A stretch of 35,525 nt of DNA from Cupriavidus phytohabitans (GTDB lineage: Bacteria; Pseudomonadota; Gammaproteobacteria; Burkholderiales; Burkholderiaceae): contig NZ_AUFE01000056.1 of the NCBI RefSeq assembly GCF_000426345.1, positions 1 through 35,525 on the forward strand, written 5' to 3'. The notes under the pieces are model-generated. The model was given only the letters and a program-made list of their open reading frames with translations. It was not told where the DNA came from and searched no databases. The translations under genes were made by a program, and so were the position numbers. Shown one piece after another: positions 7,476 to 15,670 of this stretch. Numbering within the stretch: position 1 is the stretch's first letter; the number at the start of each line of letters is the position of its first letter.

Positions 7476-7540
7476 CTACAGGGACCACCTACAGGGGCCA
7501 CCTACAGGGGCCACCTACAGGGGCCACCTACAGGGACGCG
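7476..7540. repeat. 13-bp tandem repeat, five copies
   Basis: The unit CTACAGGGGCCAC is present three times exactly (7489-7501, 7502-7514, 7515-7527). It is flanked by two variant copies (7476-7488 with GGGACCAC; 7528-7540 with GGGACGCG). The last copy carries the stop codon of the minus-strand GYD gene, and each copy supplies a CTA (TAG on the minus strand). A slippage-generated minisatellite is likely. Confidence 0.9.
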
Positions 7541-7815
7541 ATGAACTTGTCCCACGGCGTCGCTTGCAGCGTCTCGGTCGCGGCGTGGCCGTAGCCTCGG
7601 ATGATCAACGCCGCACGCTCCAGTTGCTTCAGGTCGTCCGTCTCGACAATGTCCACCACGTCAAAGCGTCCGAGTGTCAGATAGCTGTCTTTCCAGGTGA
7701 CGGCAGGGCATTCGGTCTTGATCTTCTCAGCCACCGTGGCGGCGAGTTTCTTCATGTCCTTGGGATCCGTGAACGCGTCAGGAGCGAGACGGCTGAGGAT
7801 GACGTACGTAGTCAT
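7528..7815 (-). CDS. GYD-domain protein
   Basis: A protein of 95 residues beginning MTTYVILSRLAPDAF, with VTWKDSYLTLGRFDVVDIVE and a C-terminal segment ending KFIASL. This matches the GYD domain family (PF08734), small alpha/beta-barrel dimers of unknown function; in other members the YxLLGxYD-type motif corresponds to YLTLGRFD here. ATG 7815 is chosen for the GGAGG 6-7 bases upstream; the open frame extends to 7842 without support. The stop lies in a 13-bp tandem repeat. No functional partner can be named from the neighbours. Confidence 0.85.
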   Translation of the reverse strand: MTTYVILSRLAPDAFTDPKDMKKLAATVAEKIKTECPAVTWKDSYLTLGRFDVVDIVETDDLKQLERAALIIRGYGHAATETLQATPWDKFIASL

Positions 7816-8075
7816 GGCATACCTCCGTGCGAGAAGTTGCACCGCAATCCCGCACGGCAGTCATGCGGGACCAACCGGCCGCGCGTTATGCAGAAGCGTA
7901 GTCGCGCGTCTGCCATCGCCGTTAGCCCGCGTCAACGGTTGTCATGGACGTTGCATGGTTGCAAAGCGGCACCAGGCACGCGACGGACGGTCATTTAGTC
8001 TATGTCATCGTCGCTCGCCTGCTGCCGGGCCCCGTCAACCAGTTCGGTGCGGCCTGGCTTTGGCCAGCGATGCGC

Positions 8076-9086
8076 CTACGAATGCAGTTCCACCACGTCT
8101 CGATCGGCCACCGGATGATCGGCGCCCACCTGCTGTCCGCTGAACTTGCCGCTCCCCCAGATGCGAGCAAATTTGAACGTCCGCGCGAGATCCGGGTGCA
8201 CCCGCAGGGCGACGTCCAGTACGGTGTCGCCGCGGCGCATCGTAAAAGGCCGACTCTGGTCGACCGGTTTCCCGGGTGCCTTGGTGTAGACACGCACGAT
8301 GCTCAGGGCTCTGAAAAGAAACGGCCCGATCTCGGCCAGTCCTTGTCCGCGGGTTGCCGAGGTCGCGAGCGCCGGAAAATGTACGCCGAGGAGGTCTTCG
8401 AGCACCGCTGCATCCTCCGGGTTCGCGAGATCGGCCTTGTTGGCCAGCAACAGCGCAGGGAGGTGGACACTGAACAGGCCAGCCGCCGCCGATGCTGCAG
8501 GGCTGTCCGCCTGACCCGGCCAGCGCTCCAACAGGTTTATCCTTGCTTCGGCGAGTCGCCGGAGAATCAGTGCCAGCTGTTCAGTACAATCCGGCGCGCT
8601 CAGGTCGACCACGAGTAGTACGCCGTCTGTCACCCGCACTATGTCGGTGAGCCCGGGTTGCATGAATTCGGCTGAGACAGGTGGCAGATCCACCAGCTGA
8701 AATGCAATGTCCTCGAACGGCAACATGGCGGGAACCGGTAACTGGGTCGGGTGGGGATAGGCCCCGCCCTCGCTGCCCGATCCTGTCAGCCGCGCATGCA
8801 GGCTGGATTTTCCCGCACCGGACGGGCCGATCAGGCAGAGCTGGGCAGCGCCTTCGGGATGCACCGCATGTGACGGCCCCCTGTGGGCCGCCTTCCCGTG
8901 GGCCGCAGATTCCTGCGTCAGTTCCCTGATCCGCGACTTGATATCGGCCTGCAGACGCTCGGTTCCCTTGTGCTTGGGGATGACACGGAGCATCTCCTTC
9001 AGGCATTCGAGCTGCTCGCGCGGCTGGCGTGCCAGCCGATAGGCCTGTTCGGCCTGCTTGTACTCCGGAGTGAGGTTTGCTGGCAT
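8076..9086 (-). CDS. Obg/DRG-type GTPase with C-terminal TGS domain
   Basis: A protein of 336 residues. The N-terminal 75 residues are a charged helical region (EYKQAEQAYRLARQPREQ). The P-loop GPSGAGKSS is at 87-95, DLPP (133-136) replaces the usual DxPG, and NKAD is at 216-219. The C-terminal part (about 270-336), with PFTMRRGDTVLDVALRVH and ADRDVVELHS, is a TGS domain. This is the layout of archaeal/eukaryotic DRG-like GTPases and differs from bacterial Obg (no glycine-rich Obg fold). It lies 24 bp downstream of the AmrS gene on the same strand, so the two are probably co-transcribed. The role is unknown; RNA or ribosome binding through TGS is a guess from the family. Confidence 0.85.
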   Translation of the reverse strand: MPANLTPEYKQAEQAYRLARQPREQLECLKEMLRVIPKHKGTERLQADIKSRIRELTQESAAHGKAAHRGPSHAVHPEGAAQLCLIGPSGAGKSSLHARLTGSGSEGGAYPHPTQLPVPAMLPFEDIAFQLVDLPPVSAEFMQPGLTDIVRVTDGVLLVVDLSAPDCTEQLALILRRLAEARINLLERWPGQADSPAASAAAGLFSVHLPALLLANKADLANPEDAAVLEDLLGVHFPALATSATRGQGLAEIGPFLFRALSIVRVYTKAPGKPVDQSRPFTMRRGDTVLDVALRVHPDLARTFKFARIWGSGKFSGQQVGADHPVADRDVVELHS

Positions 9087-9110
9087 GGGCCGTCAGCGCT
9101 GCACGATGGG

Positions 9111-10205
9111 TTACGTTCCGATGTGCACGGGAATACGGCGCCGCCCGAAGTGATGCTCGAAATGCCCGAAACAGCCGGCAATCGGTTCAAAGCAGTCGGG
9201 GCAGGTTCCGGTGGGCGTGAGGCGATAGCTCTCGATCGCATGCCAGTCGCGCACGATCAACGGTGCACGGCAGGCGGGGCAATAGGTGGTTGCGCCTTCA
9301 GTGTCGTGGACATTGCCGGTGTACACGTAACGCAGCCCCTCGTCGATCGCGAGCCTGCGGGCGTGCGCCAGCGTGGAGAACGGCGTCGGCGGCACGTCGC
9401 GCATCTTGTAGTCGGGATGAAACCCCGTAAAGTGCAGCGGGATGTCGGTGCCAAGTTCCCTCGCGATCCACCGGGCCTCTGCGCGGATCTCCTCATCGCT
9501 GTCATTCTTGCCGGGAATGAGCAGGGTTGTGATCTCGAACCAGACTTTGGTTGCGTGCTTCAGGTACAGGAGCGTATCCAGCACTGGCTGCAGGTGTGCG
9601 CCGGTGAATGCCACATAGAACGCGTCGGTAAAGCCCTTCAGGTCGACGTTTGCCGCGTCCATCCGGCTATAGAAATCGCGCCGCGCCTGCTCGCCGATAT
9701 ACCCGGCGGTTACTGCCACCGCAAGGATGCCCAGTTCGCGGCAGGCATCGGCAACGTCCATTGCGTACTCGGCGAAAATCACCGGGTCGTTATAGGTGAA
9801 AGCCACGCTCTTGCAGTGGTGGGCCGCAGCCGCTTCGGCAATGGCTTCGGGCATGGCTGCCACGGCCAGTGTTTCCATTTCACGTGACTTGCTGATGTCC
9901 CAGTTCTGGCAGAACTTGCAGGCCAGGTTGCAGCCTGCCGTGCCGAACGACAGCACGGCGCTGCCCGGGTAGAAGTGGTTGAGCGGCTTCTTTTCGATCG
10001 GGTCGATGCAGAAGCCGGATGAGCGGCCATAGGCGGTCAGCAGCATCCGCCCGCCAAGCCGCTGACGCACGAAGCAGGCCCCGCGCTGCTCCTCATGCAG
10101 GCGGCAGTGGCGCGGACACAGGTCGCACTGCATGCGGCCGTCGTCCAGGAAATGCCAGTAGCGGCCGGGATATGTTCCCGGAGAGGGCGTTTCGATTGCC
10201 GTCAT
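9111..10205 (-). CDS. amrS: AmmeMemoRadiSam-type radical SAM enzyme (AmrS)
   Basis: A protein of 364 residues. The radical SAM cluster motif is CNLACKFC (Cys 92, 96, 99), in the typical context GTAGCNLACKFCQNW. An N-terminal Cys-rich segment CDLCPRHCRL (27-36) and a C-terminal pair of CxxC motifs (YCPAC, TCPDC) suggest extra metal sites. Sequence such as LNHFYPGSAVLSFGTAGC and HFTGFHPDYKM is characteristic of AmrS. A ribosome site AGGAGGG precedes ATG 10205. The usual partners, AMMECR1 and Memo, are absent from this window; instead a TGS GTPase follows 24 bp downstream. The reaction of AmrS is not established to my knowledge. Confidence 0.9.
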   Translation of the reverse strand: MTAIETPSPGTYPGRYWHFLDDGRMQCDLCPRHCRLHEEQRGACFVRQRLGGRMLLTAYGRSSGFCIDPIEKKPLNHFYPGSAVLSFGTAGCNLACKFCQNWDISKSREMETLAVAAMPEAIAEAAAAHHCKSVAFTYNDPVIFAEYAMDVADACRELGILAVAVTAGYIGEQARRDFYSRMDAANVDLKGFTDAFYVAFTGAHLQPVLDTLLYLKHATKVWFEITTLLIPGKNDSDEEIRAEARWIARELGTDIPLHFTGFHPDYKMRDVPPTPFSTLAHARRLAIDEGLRYVYTGNVHDTEGATTYCPACRAPLIVRDWHAIESYRLTPTGTCPDCFEPIAGCFGHFEHHFGRRRIPVHIGT

Positions 10206-10345
10206 GGCCTATCCCTCCTGAGGCGCGATTCCAGGCAAGTAACGCGCGCACGCGCAGCAACCTCGCCATCGTGCCAACACCTGGAAGCGGACAAGGCGAT
10301 TCATTCGCCAAAGGGCAGTTTCATTCTAGGCCGCAGTGCGCGTGC

Positions 10346-11746
10346 CTACCCGCTAGCGGGTCCGGCAGTGGCGGCGACGTACCTGGTTTCCAGCCCCACC
10401 ATTCGCTCGGCGCGCAAGGCGGCTCGCCGCCCGCGCACGGTGTTGACCCCGCACAGCAGCACCAGCCCGACGACGAAGTAGCTGCCCGTAACCAGCAGCG
10501 CCTGGCGGTGATCGCCACCCGTCAGCCAGCTTGCCATGCCATAGGTCAGCGGCCCGGCGATCGAGGCCAGCTTGACCGCAAGCCCCCAGAGCCCAAAGAA
10601 CTCGGCCGCGCGCGAGGGCGGGGCCAGCAGTCCGACCATGGCCCGTCCGGCGGACTGGGCGGCGCCCAGGCACAGGCCGGCCACATTGGCGGCGAGCCAG
10701 AACAGCGGCGCTTCGCGCGCGGCATACGCCAGCAGGATGGTCAGGATCCAGCCCAGCAGCGTCAGGGCAATGGCGCGCACGTGGCCGATGCGGTCCTGCA
10801 CAGGCCCGAACAGGAAGGCGCCGGCCGCTGCCGTCAGGTTGACCACCAGTACCAGCGTCAGGGTCTGCTGCATGGTGAAGCCCATGGCCTGGTTGGCGTA
10901 GATGGCGGTCAGCGTGATCACTGCCTGGATGCCGGCCTGGTAGAACACGGTGCACAGCAGGAAGCGGCGCAGGTCGCGAAACTGGCGCAGCTGGCCGAGG
11001 CGTTGCCAGACTCTGGCCCAGGCCGTGCCGATGGCCTGTTCGCCAGCCGGCGCGGCCGCCGCAGCGACCTGCGGCACGCCACGGTCGCGCAGCAGCAGGA
11101 AGGTCGGCAGGCTCGCCAGGGCAAAGATGGCGGCCGTGATCAGCATGGTGACGGGCACGAACTGGCTGGCGGCGTCGCCGCGCGCGCTGGCCCAGTTGAC
11201 ATAGAGCAGGCATGCGCCCAGCGTGACCAGGCCCCCGATATAGCCAAGGCTCCAGCCCCAGCCGGACACCCTGCCCAGGGCGCGGGCGGTGGAGAGCGAC
11301 GGCAGGAAGGCGGCGATCAGGTTTTCGCCGCTGCCGAAGAACAGGTTGGACAGGACCACGCACGAAATAGCCAGGACAAGTGTTCCGGGCTGCGCGAAAT
11401 AGAGCAGCCCGGTGAATACCACGCAACCTGCGGTCGTCACGGCAAGCAGTGTTTTCTTGGCGGCGCGCAGGTCAGCGTAGGCGCCGACGAAGGGCGCGGT
11501 GAGCACCACCAGCGCATAGGAGAGGGAAAGCGCCCCGGTCCAGGCCAGCGTGGCCCACGGGGCATTGCCGGCCACGACGGCGACGAAATAGGCATTGAAC
11601 AACGCGGTGATGACCACCGTGGTATAGCCCGAGTTGGCAAAGTCGTACATGGCCCATGCCCAAACTTCGCGCGGCCGTACGTCGGCGCCCAGCATTGCGG
11701 GCACGCGCGGCGCGTGCGCCTGGCCACGCGATTCGGACACGGTCAT
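10346..11746 (-). CDS. MFS transporter, UMF1/Atg22-like
   Basis: An inner-membrane protein of 466 residues with about 12 membrane segments. The first segment WAMYDFANSGYTTVVITALF is the diagnostic start of the UMF1 family (related to Atg22), and EFFGLWGLAVKLASIAGPL is a second family motif near residue 395. The substrate is unknown. ATG 11746 is preceded by GGAGGAAGG and overlaps the stop of the ceramidase-like gene (ATGA), so the two are translationally coupled. The C-terminal tail RRAALRAERMVGLETRYVA is cytosolic and basic. Confidence 0.9.
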   Translation of the reverse strand: MTVSESRGQAHAPRVPAMLGADVRPREVWAWAMYDFANSGYTTVVITALFNAYFVAVVAGNAPWATLAWTGALSLSYALVVLTAPFVGAYADLRAAKKTLLAVTTAGCVVFTGLLYFAQPGTLVLAISCVVLSNLFFGSGENLIAAFLPSLSTARALGRVSGWGWSLGYIGGLVTLGACLLYVNWASARGDAASQFVPVTMLITAAIFALASLPTFLLLRDRGVPQVAAAAAPAGEQAIGTAWARVWQRLGQLRQFRDLRRFLLCTVFYQAGIQAVITLTAIYANQAMGFTMQQTLTLVLVVNLTAAAGAFLFGPVQDRIGHVRAIALTLLGWILTILLAYAAREAPLFWLAANVAGLCLGAAQSAGRAMVGLLAPPSRAAEFFGLWGLAVKLASIAGPLTYGMASWLTGGDHRQALLVTGSYFVVGLVLLCGVNTVRGRRAALRAERMVGLETRYVAATAGPASG

Positions 11747-12537
11747 GTTCCTTCCTCCACGAGGCGGCGCCGCTTCAGCCGGAGCACGACGCCATAGACG
11801 GCCAGCGCGGCGATCACGTGCTTGAGCGTGTGCCCGCTAACCAGTCCCGTCAGCGCAGCGATCTGGTGGTCCAGTACATCGCAAACCAGGGCCAGCACAT
11901 AGCAGCCGGTGATGGCCAGCACATCCCGGTCGCCAGTGTAGCGCGGTGCATAGAGGCAGAGCAGCAGCGGCACCACCACGATGGCGCAGGCCTGGATCAG
12001 CAGGTAGGGGCGCAGGTCGCCGCTGCCGCGGGCTTCGCTCCATGCCCAGTAGCCGACGCTGGCCGGCCCCACGATCAGCAGCAGCGGCAGCAGCCGCAAG
12101 CCGGCCTTCAGGCTGGCGCGCTCGCACACGTTGGCGCCCAGCCAGGCCATCAGCGCGAGCGCCAGCGGAGCCCGGTCCCACACCAGCCGCTGGTTGTCCG
12201 GTGCCAGGTGGTAATAGGCCGAGCCCAGGCCCACGAGGAAGACCGCGAGAAAAAGCACCCGGTAGGGCCAGGCCTCGGCCGGTGCGATAAACGCACGACT
12301 GCCGGTGGAGGTGGCCAGATAGCGCAGGCCAGCCGCGCCCGCGAGCAGGAACAGCAGGTTCGAGCCGATGTCGAGGCAGTGGGGCATGCCGAAGCAGACA
12401 TAAGGATCGGCAAAACGATGATATTGCGGCGGCTGCGCGATGCGCGGCAGCAGCCAGGCCCCGGTGGCCATGACGGCCACCAGCAACCAGACCGCGGCAA
12501 CCCTGGCGGCAGGGCGGGCTTGCCGGCAGGCGCGCAT
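11743..12537 (-). CDS. CREST-superfamily membrane hydrolase, alkaline ceramidase-like
   Basis: A protein of 264 residues with about seven membrane segments. The catalytic set of the alkaline ceramidase/CREST superfamily is complete: Ser106 and His110 in GSAYYH, Asp121 in RLVWDR, and His236/His240 in GHTLKHVIA. Spacings (Ser+4=His, His+11=Asp, paired His at +4) equal those I recall for human ACER3 (S77, H81, D92, H217, H221). It therefore probably hydrolyses an amide bond of a membrane lipid at a zinc site. Bacteria of this group may lack ceramide, so ornithine lipids or other acyl-amides are possible substrates. The start is 2 bp after the stop of the DUF1488 gene, and the stop overlaps the MFS start. 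Confidence 0.85.
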   Translation of the reverse strand: MRACRQARPAARVAAVWLLVAVMATGAWLLPRIAQPPQYHRFADPYVCFGMPHCLDIGSNLLFLLAGAAGLRYLATSTGSRAFIAPAEAWPYRVLFLAVFLVGLGSAYYHLAPDNQRLVWDRAPLALALMAWLGANVCERASLKAGLRLLPLLLIVGPASVGYWAWSEARGSGDLRPYLLIQACAIVVVPLLLCLYAPRYTGDRDVLAITGCYVLALVCDVLDHQIAALTGLVSGHTLKHVIAALAVYGVVLRLKRRRLVEEGT

Positions 12538-12539
12538 TC

Positions 12540-12791
12540 TTAGTGCAGCAGGTAGAGAGTCTGCGGCCCCTCGGCATAGAGCGCCATGGCCATCTTCAGG
12601 ATCTCATTGCGATGCCGGTCAAAGGAGGCCAGCATCCCAGCTTCGTCAGAGCCGAGTGCGGCGTCGAAATTCATCAGTACGCGGTCGTCCACAAGGAAGG
12701 AGATTTCGCGTGCGTTGTCATAACCCCAGAACCACACGCCATGCCTGGACTCATCATAGCTGCGGCTGGGGTTGGGGAAGCTTAGTGCCAT
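12540..12791 (-). CDS. DUF1488-like small protein
   Basis: A protein of 83 residues beginning MALSFPNPSRSYDESRHGV, with VWFWGYDNAREISFLVD. The FPNxxRxYDExRxxVxFxGxDxxxEIxF pattern fits DUF1488, a small soluble family of unknown function. ATG 12791 is chosen for AGGA 8 bases upstream; the longer open frame to 12842 has an implausible N-terminus. The stop is 2 bp before the start of the ceramidase-like gene, making a three-gene operon with it and the MFS carrier. Confidence 0.8.
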   Translation of the reverse strand: MALSFPNPSRSYDESRHGVWFWGYDNAREISFLVDDRVLMNFDAALGSDEAGMLASFDRHRNEILKMAMALYAEGPQTLYLLH

Positions 12792-12862
12792 GTTGTCGTC
12801 CTGCGCTCTACGCCCTTGACCGGACCGGGCTGCTACGCTCACTACCTGCGCGGAGCGTTCGG

Positions 12863-13180
12863 CTAGTGCGTATTCCCTTTCATGCTCTCGGCTTCCATCG
12901 CGGCATGCAATTCCTCAAACGCCTCGATTGGCTCCATGTCCTGGTCGACGAACGCGGCCGCGCGCTCTGCGGCGGCCACTGCGTCGCGCGGGATGTCGCT
13001 CCGGCTGTCGTCCTCGGTTCTCGGCGGCAGCAGCATGTCCTCAAGCATCCCGCGCAGCTCAGGGGTATTCCATGGCTTGCCCAGCCTGGCCTTCCTCTTC
13101 AGGTAGTGACGAATTTCCGCGTCTTGCTCGGCAGTGAGCGGAAGCCCGCGAAAAGTGGGGTCCGTGTTGTAATGGATCAT
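12863..13180 (-). CDS. small hypothetical protein, 105 aa
   Basis: ATG 13180 has GGGAGG 6 bases upstream. The protein begins MIHYNTDPTFRGLPLTAEQD, is highly charged and helical (EIRHYLKRKARLGK; AAAERAAAFVDQDMEPIEAFEEL), and has no membrane segment. I do not recognise the family with certainty. It lies 71 bp upstream of the DUF1488 gene on the same strand and may belong to that operon. Confidence 0.7.
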   Translation of the reverse strand: MIHYNTDPTFRGLPLTAEQDAEIRHYLKRKARLGKPWNTPELRGMLEDMLLPPRTEDDSRSDIPRDAVAAAERAAAFVDQDMEPIEAFEELHAAMEAESMKGNTH

Positions 13181-13295
13181 GATGCGCCTCCCGAAGCGGT
13201 CTGCGCTTTCAATGTGGAGATATCAAATCAATTCCTTTTGGTGAACATTACAAGTTGCGTGTCATCACTGTGCCGCGTATCCGCGGCCAACTGAT

Positions 13296-13433
13296 TTACG
13301 TCTTCTTCTTGGCGACGCCTTCGTTCCCAACCCTCGAATGGACCGTGCTGAACGGGGTTGCCGGCACTGCCGGCTTCTTGGGCTGCTTGGGCTTTTTCGG
13401 TTCGCGAGTGCTGCGTAGTTGACTCTTGGCCAT
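13296..13433 (-). CDS. 45-aa lysine/proline-rich small protein
   Basis: The frame starts at ATG 13433 with AGGAG 7 bases upstream and ends with TAA at 13296. It begins MAKSQLRSTREPKKPKQPKK, continues PAVPATPFSTVHSR and ends VAKKKT. Very basic, low-complexity small proteins with the MAK-QLRS-RE-KKPK start are, as I recall, common in Burkholderiales genomes. Their function is unknown; nucleic-acid or ribosome binding would fit the composition. Because it is so short it can easily be missed in automatic annotation. Confidence 0.75.
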   Translation of the reverse strand: MAKSQLRSTREPKKPKQPKKPAVPATPFSTVHSRVGNEGVAKKKT

Positions 13434-13675
13434 GGAGTGCTCCTGGTGCGTTGCTTGCCAAGATGGCAGTTCCAGCATACGCGCTTAGATGCATTAACAA
13501 CATGACTTTCATGCCTGTCCGCATGAAAGCGGCACTCGGCGATTGATCACTGCCCGACCACGGCCCGGATTTCACAAAGCGCCACATCGTCTGTCGTGGC
13601 GATATCGCGGATGCCTGAGGGCTGCTCTGTTCACGGCGGGTCAGGGCCACCTCTGCCGAGCATGTGACATTGCGC

Positions 13676-14899
13676 TCAGTCCGCGCACCGTTGAATGAGC
13701 CGCGTAATGGCCGGCAGGATGGATTGCCGGAATCCCTGGCCGGCGAACGTCCCGTAGTGACCCACGCCGTCAACGACCAGGTGTTCTTTCCTGTCGGCGG
13801 AAAGTCCTGCGCAGAGCGCGTGGGCCGCTTCGGTCTGGCCGCGGCCGGTGATGTCATCCTCGCCGCCTTCGATCGTCAGCAGTGAAACATTGGTGATGGC
13901 TTCGGGGTGGACACGGCGCTGGCCGACTTCCATGCAGCCGCGGCACAGGTGATGCTCCAGGAAAACCTTCTGGATGGTTTCCAGGTAGTACTCGGCCGGC
14001 ACGTCGAGCACGGCGTTGTACTCGTCATAGAACTGGCGATGCCGGGCGGCCTCGTGCTGCCTGCCGTCGACGAGGTGGCGGTAATAGTCAAGATGCGCGC
14101 CGGCGTGGCGTGCGACGTTCATCGAGACGAAGCCAGCAAGCTGCAGGAAGCCCGGATAGACCCGTCGTCCGCGTCCGGGGTAACTGTCGGGTACCCGTTC
14201 GATGACATTCGATTCGAACCAAGGCAGCGAATATTTCTGCGCGAACTGGTCGACCGCCGTCGGGCTGACGCGGGTGTCGATCGGCGCGGCGATAAGCGTC
14301 ATGGAGCGGGGCTGGGCGTGCTCGTCGTCCTCGGCCATCTGGGCGACCGCGCAGAGCAGCGGGACCCCCGGCTGGCATACCGCCACGACATGCGTGCCGG
14401 CGCCGAGGTATCGGATGAATGTCTTGAGGTAGTCGACGTAGCCGCCAAGGTCAAAGCCGCCGGCGTCGAGCGGGACCATGCGCGCATCGGTCCAGTCGGT
14501 GATGTAGACATCATGCCCGGGCAGCAATGCTTCGACCGTCGGGCGCAGCAGCGTGGCGTAGTGGCCAGAGAGCGGCGCCACCAGCAGCACGCGGGGACCG
14601 GGGCATGGCATGTCCTTCCTGAAATGCAGCAGCCGGCAGAAGGGCGCCTCGATCAGCACGGTTTCGGTGACGGCCACCCGGTGCCCGCACGCGATGATCT
14701 CGCCGATGCCGAAGCCGGGCTTCCCATAGGACTTGGTCAGCCGGGTGAACAAATCAAGCGCGGCGCCGGCCTCGCGCATCCCTGGCAGCCAGGCGATGGA
14801 CTCGCCCCAGAAATCGATGGCACGCTGACCCGCTTCGATCATGGCCCCGAACGGTCCGACCGAATGCAGCGTGAGTTCACGCAGAGCATAGAGCGCCAT
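13676..14899 (-). CDS. phaZ: intracellular polyhydroxybutyrate depolymerase
   Basis: A protein of 407 residues with an alpha/beta hydrolase fold. The nucleophile is cysteine in VVAVCQPG (Cys175), replacing the lipase-box serine. This is the hallmark of PhaZ-type intracellular PHB depolymerases of Cupriavidus (Cys183-Asp355-His388 in PhaZa1 as I recall). Likely partners here are Asp348 in GGEDDI and His381 in GVGHYGTF. The N-terminus has WGESIAWLPGMREAGA and there is no signal peptide, as expected for degradation of intracellular granules. It starts at ATG 14899 with GGGG upstream. No other PHB genes are near. Several paralogues are usual in this genus; which one this is cannot be told. Confidence 0.92.
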   Translation of the reverse strand: MALYALRELTLHSVGPFGAMIEAGQRAIDFWGESIAWLPGMREAGAALDLFTRLTKSYGKPGFGIGEIIACGHRVAVTETVLIEAPFCRLLHFRKDMPCPGPRVLLVAPLSGHYATLLRPTVEALLPGHDVYITDWTDARMVPLDAGGFDLGGYVDYLKTFIRYLGAGTHVVAVCQPGVPLLCAVAQMAEDDEHAQPRSMTLIAAPIDTRVSPTAVDQFAQKYSLPWFESNVIERVPDSYPGRGRRVYPGFLQLAGFVSMNVARHAGAHLDYYRHLVDGRQHEAARHRQFYDEYNAVLDVPAEYYLETIQKVFLEHHLCRGCMEVGQRRVHPEAITNVSLLTIEGGEDDITGRGQTEAAHALCAGLSADRKEHLVVDGVGHYGTFAGQGFRQSILPAITRLIQRCAD

Positions 14900-15551
14900 G
14901 GCATTCCCCGCCTTTTGAAATAATGGTTGCTGCGTTGTTCCGAGGCCGGGACCGCAACCCGGACAGGCCTCTTGTTGGTGCTTGTTGGCGCGATCGCTTC
15001 AGCGCACGAGGTGCGCCGGACAGCGGCAGGACCGACTTCGCTCAAGGTGGATGGGCGGACGGCAGGCTTGTAACGGGGGTCGGCCGGAGGGAGGCGGACC
15101 GTGCTGCGCCGGCAGGTGCTGCGCACGGCCGAGATGGCGTCGATGTCGAATTGCCTGAGCGCCGGTAGCGTGCGTCTTGCCGGCACGGCCGTTCCGGCTG
15201 CTGTGGCCGGATGCCAGCGTACGGCTCAGGCCGCACGTGAATCGATTGGAATGCTGCATGACGTCCCCACTACTCAGGGCTACCGGCATCGCATCGCGAT
15301 GCCAGCGGAACCACGTGCATCCAAGTTACGTGATTTACATTCAGTAACACATTCGGTCAAACCCTACTGCAACGCCTTGCATACCTGTTTAGCGATTAAA
15401 GTGACTGGAGCAGCATCGTGTATCGCAGTCATCGGTTAAAGGCCACCTGTCAAGTGATGTTTGATTTCCAGCGCGCCGCCGCAGCTGGCGCTGGCCGCGG
15501 TGCAATTTGTAAATCTTTGCAAACAGAGCCAGGGATGACGGCGACAGCCAG
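14900..15551. other. gene-poor stretch of about 650 bp
   Basis: This stretch lies upstream of phaZ (minus strand) and must hold its promoter. The part at 15290-15420 and around 15500 is noticeably richer in A and T than its surroundings. Open frames of 80-115 codons are present on both strands, but none has a ribosome site or a protein-like composition. At its right end it merges into a relic of a CoA transferase. Confidence 0.5.
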
Positions 15552-15668
15552 GGCGCCACGCCGCCGCCGCGCGCCGGCGCGACCCATCTTTCCGGCGACG
15601 GCAAGACCACCATCCTGGGAGTGCAGAACGAGCGCGAATGGGAGGCCTTCTGCCGTGTGGTGCTGGAT
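15552..15668 (+). pseudogene. relic of a CaiB/BaiF-type CoA transferase
   Basis: In one frame the plus strand reads GATPPPRAGATHLSGDGKT, followed directly by TILGVQNEREWEAFCRVVLD. The GDGKTxxLGxQNEREWxxFC block is strongly characteristic of the CaiB/BaiF family (alpha-methylacyl-CoA racemase and acyl-CoA:carboxylate CoA-transferases). In intact members an APYGPF-like segment stands between the RxGA and GDGKT motifs and appears deleted here. No start, no further family sequence upstream, and similarity ends within a few bases of the TonB gene stop at 15671. It is a fragment cut at what looks like a recombination junction. Confidence 0.75.
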
Positions 15669-15670
15669 CT

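Noticed and set aside
7261..7488. Minus-strand 75-codon open frame as a gene
   Set aside because: No ribosome site and no recognisable family, and its start overlaps the tandem repeat. It is mentioned only as a possibility because a terminator lies downstream.
7476..7540. Possible CRISPR array
   Set aside because: The 13-bp units are directly adjacent with no spacers, so this is a tandem repeat.
10019..11797. Plus-strand open frame of 592 codons
   Set aside because: It is antisense to the MFS gene and its neighbours and has a Gln/Arg/His/Gly-rich composition typical of shadow frames in high-GC DNA. The minus-strand gene has clear membrane segments and a ribosome site.
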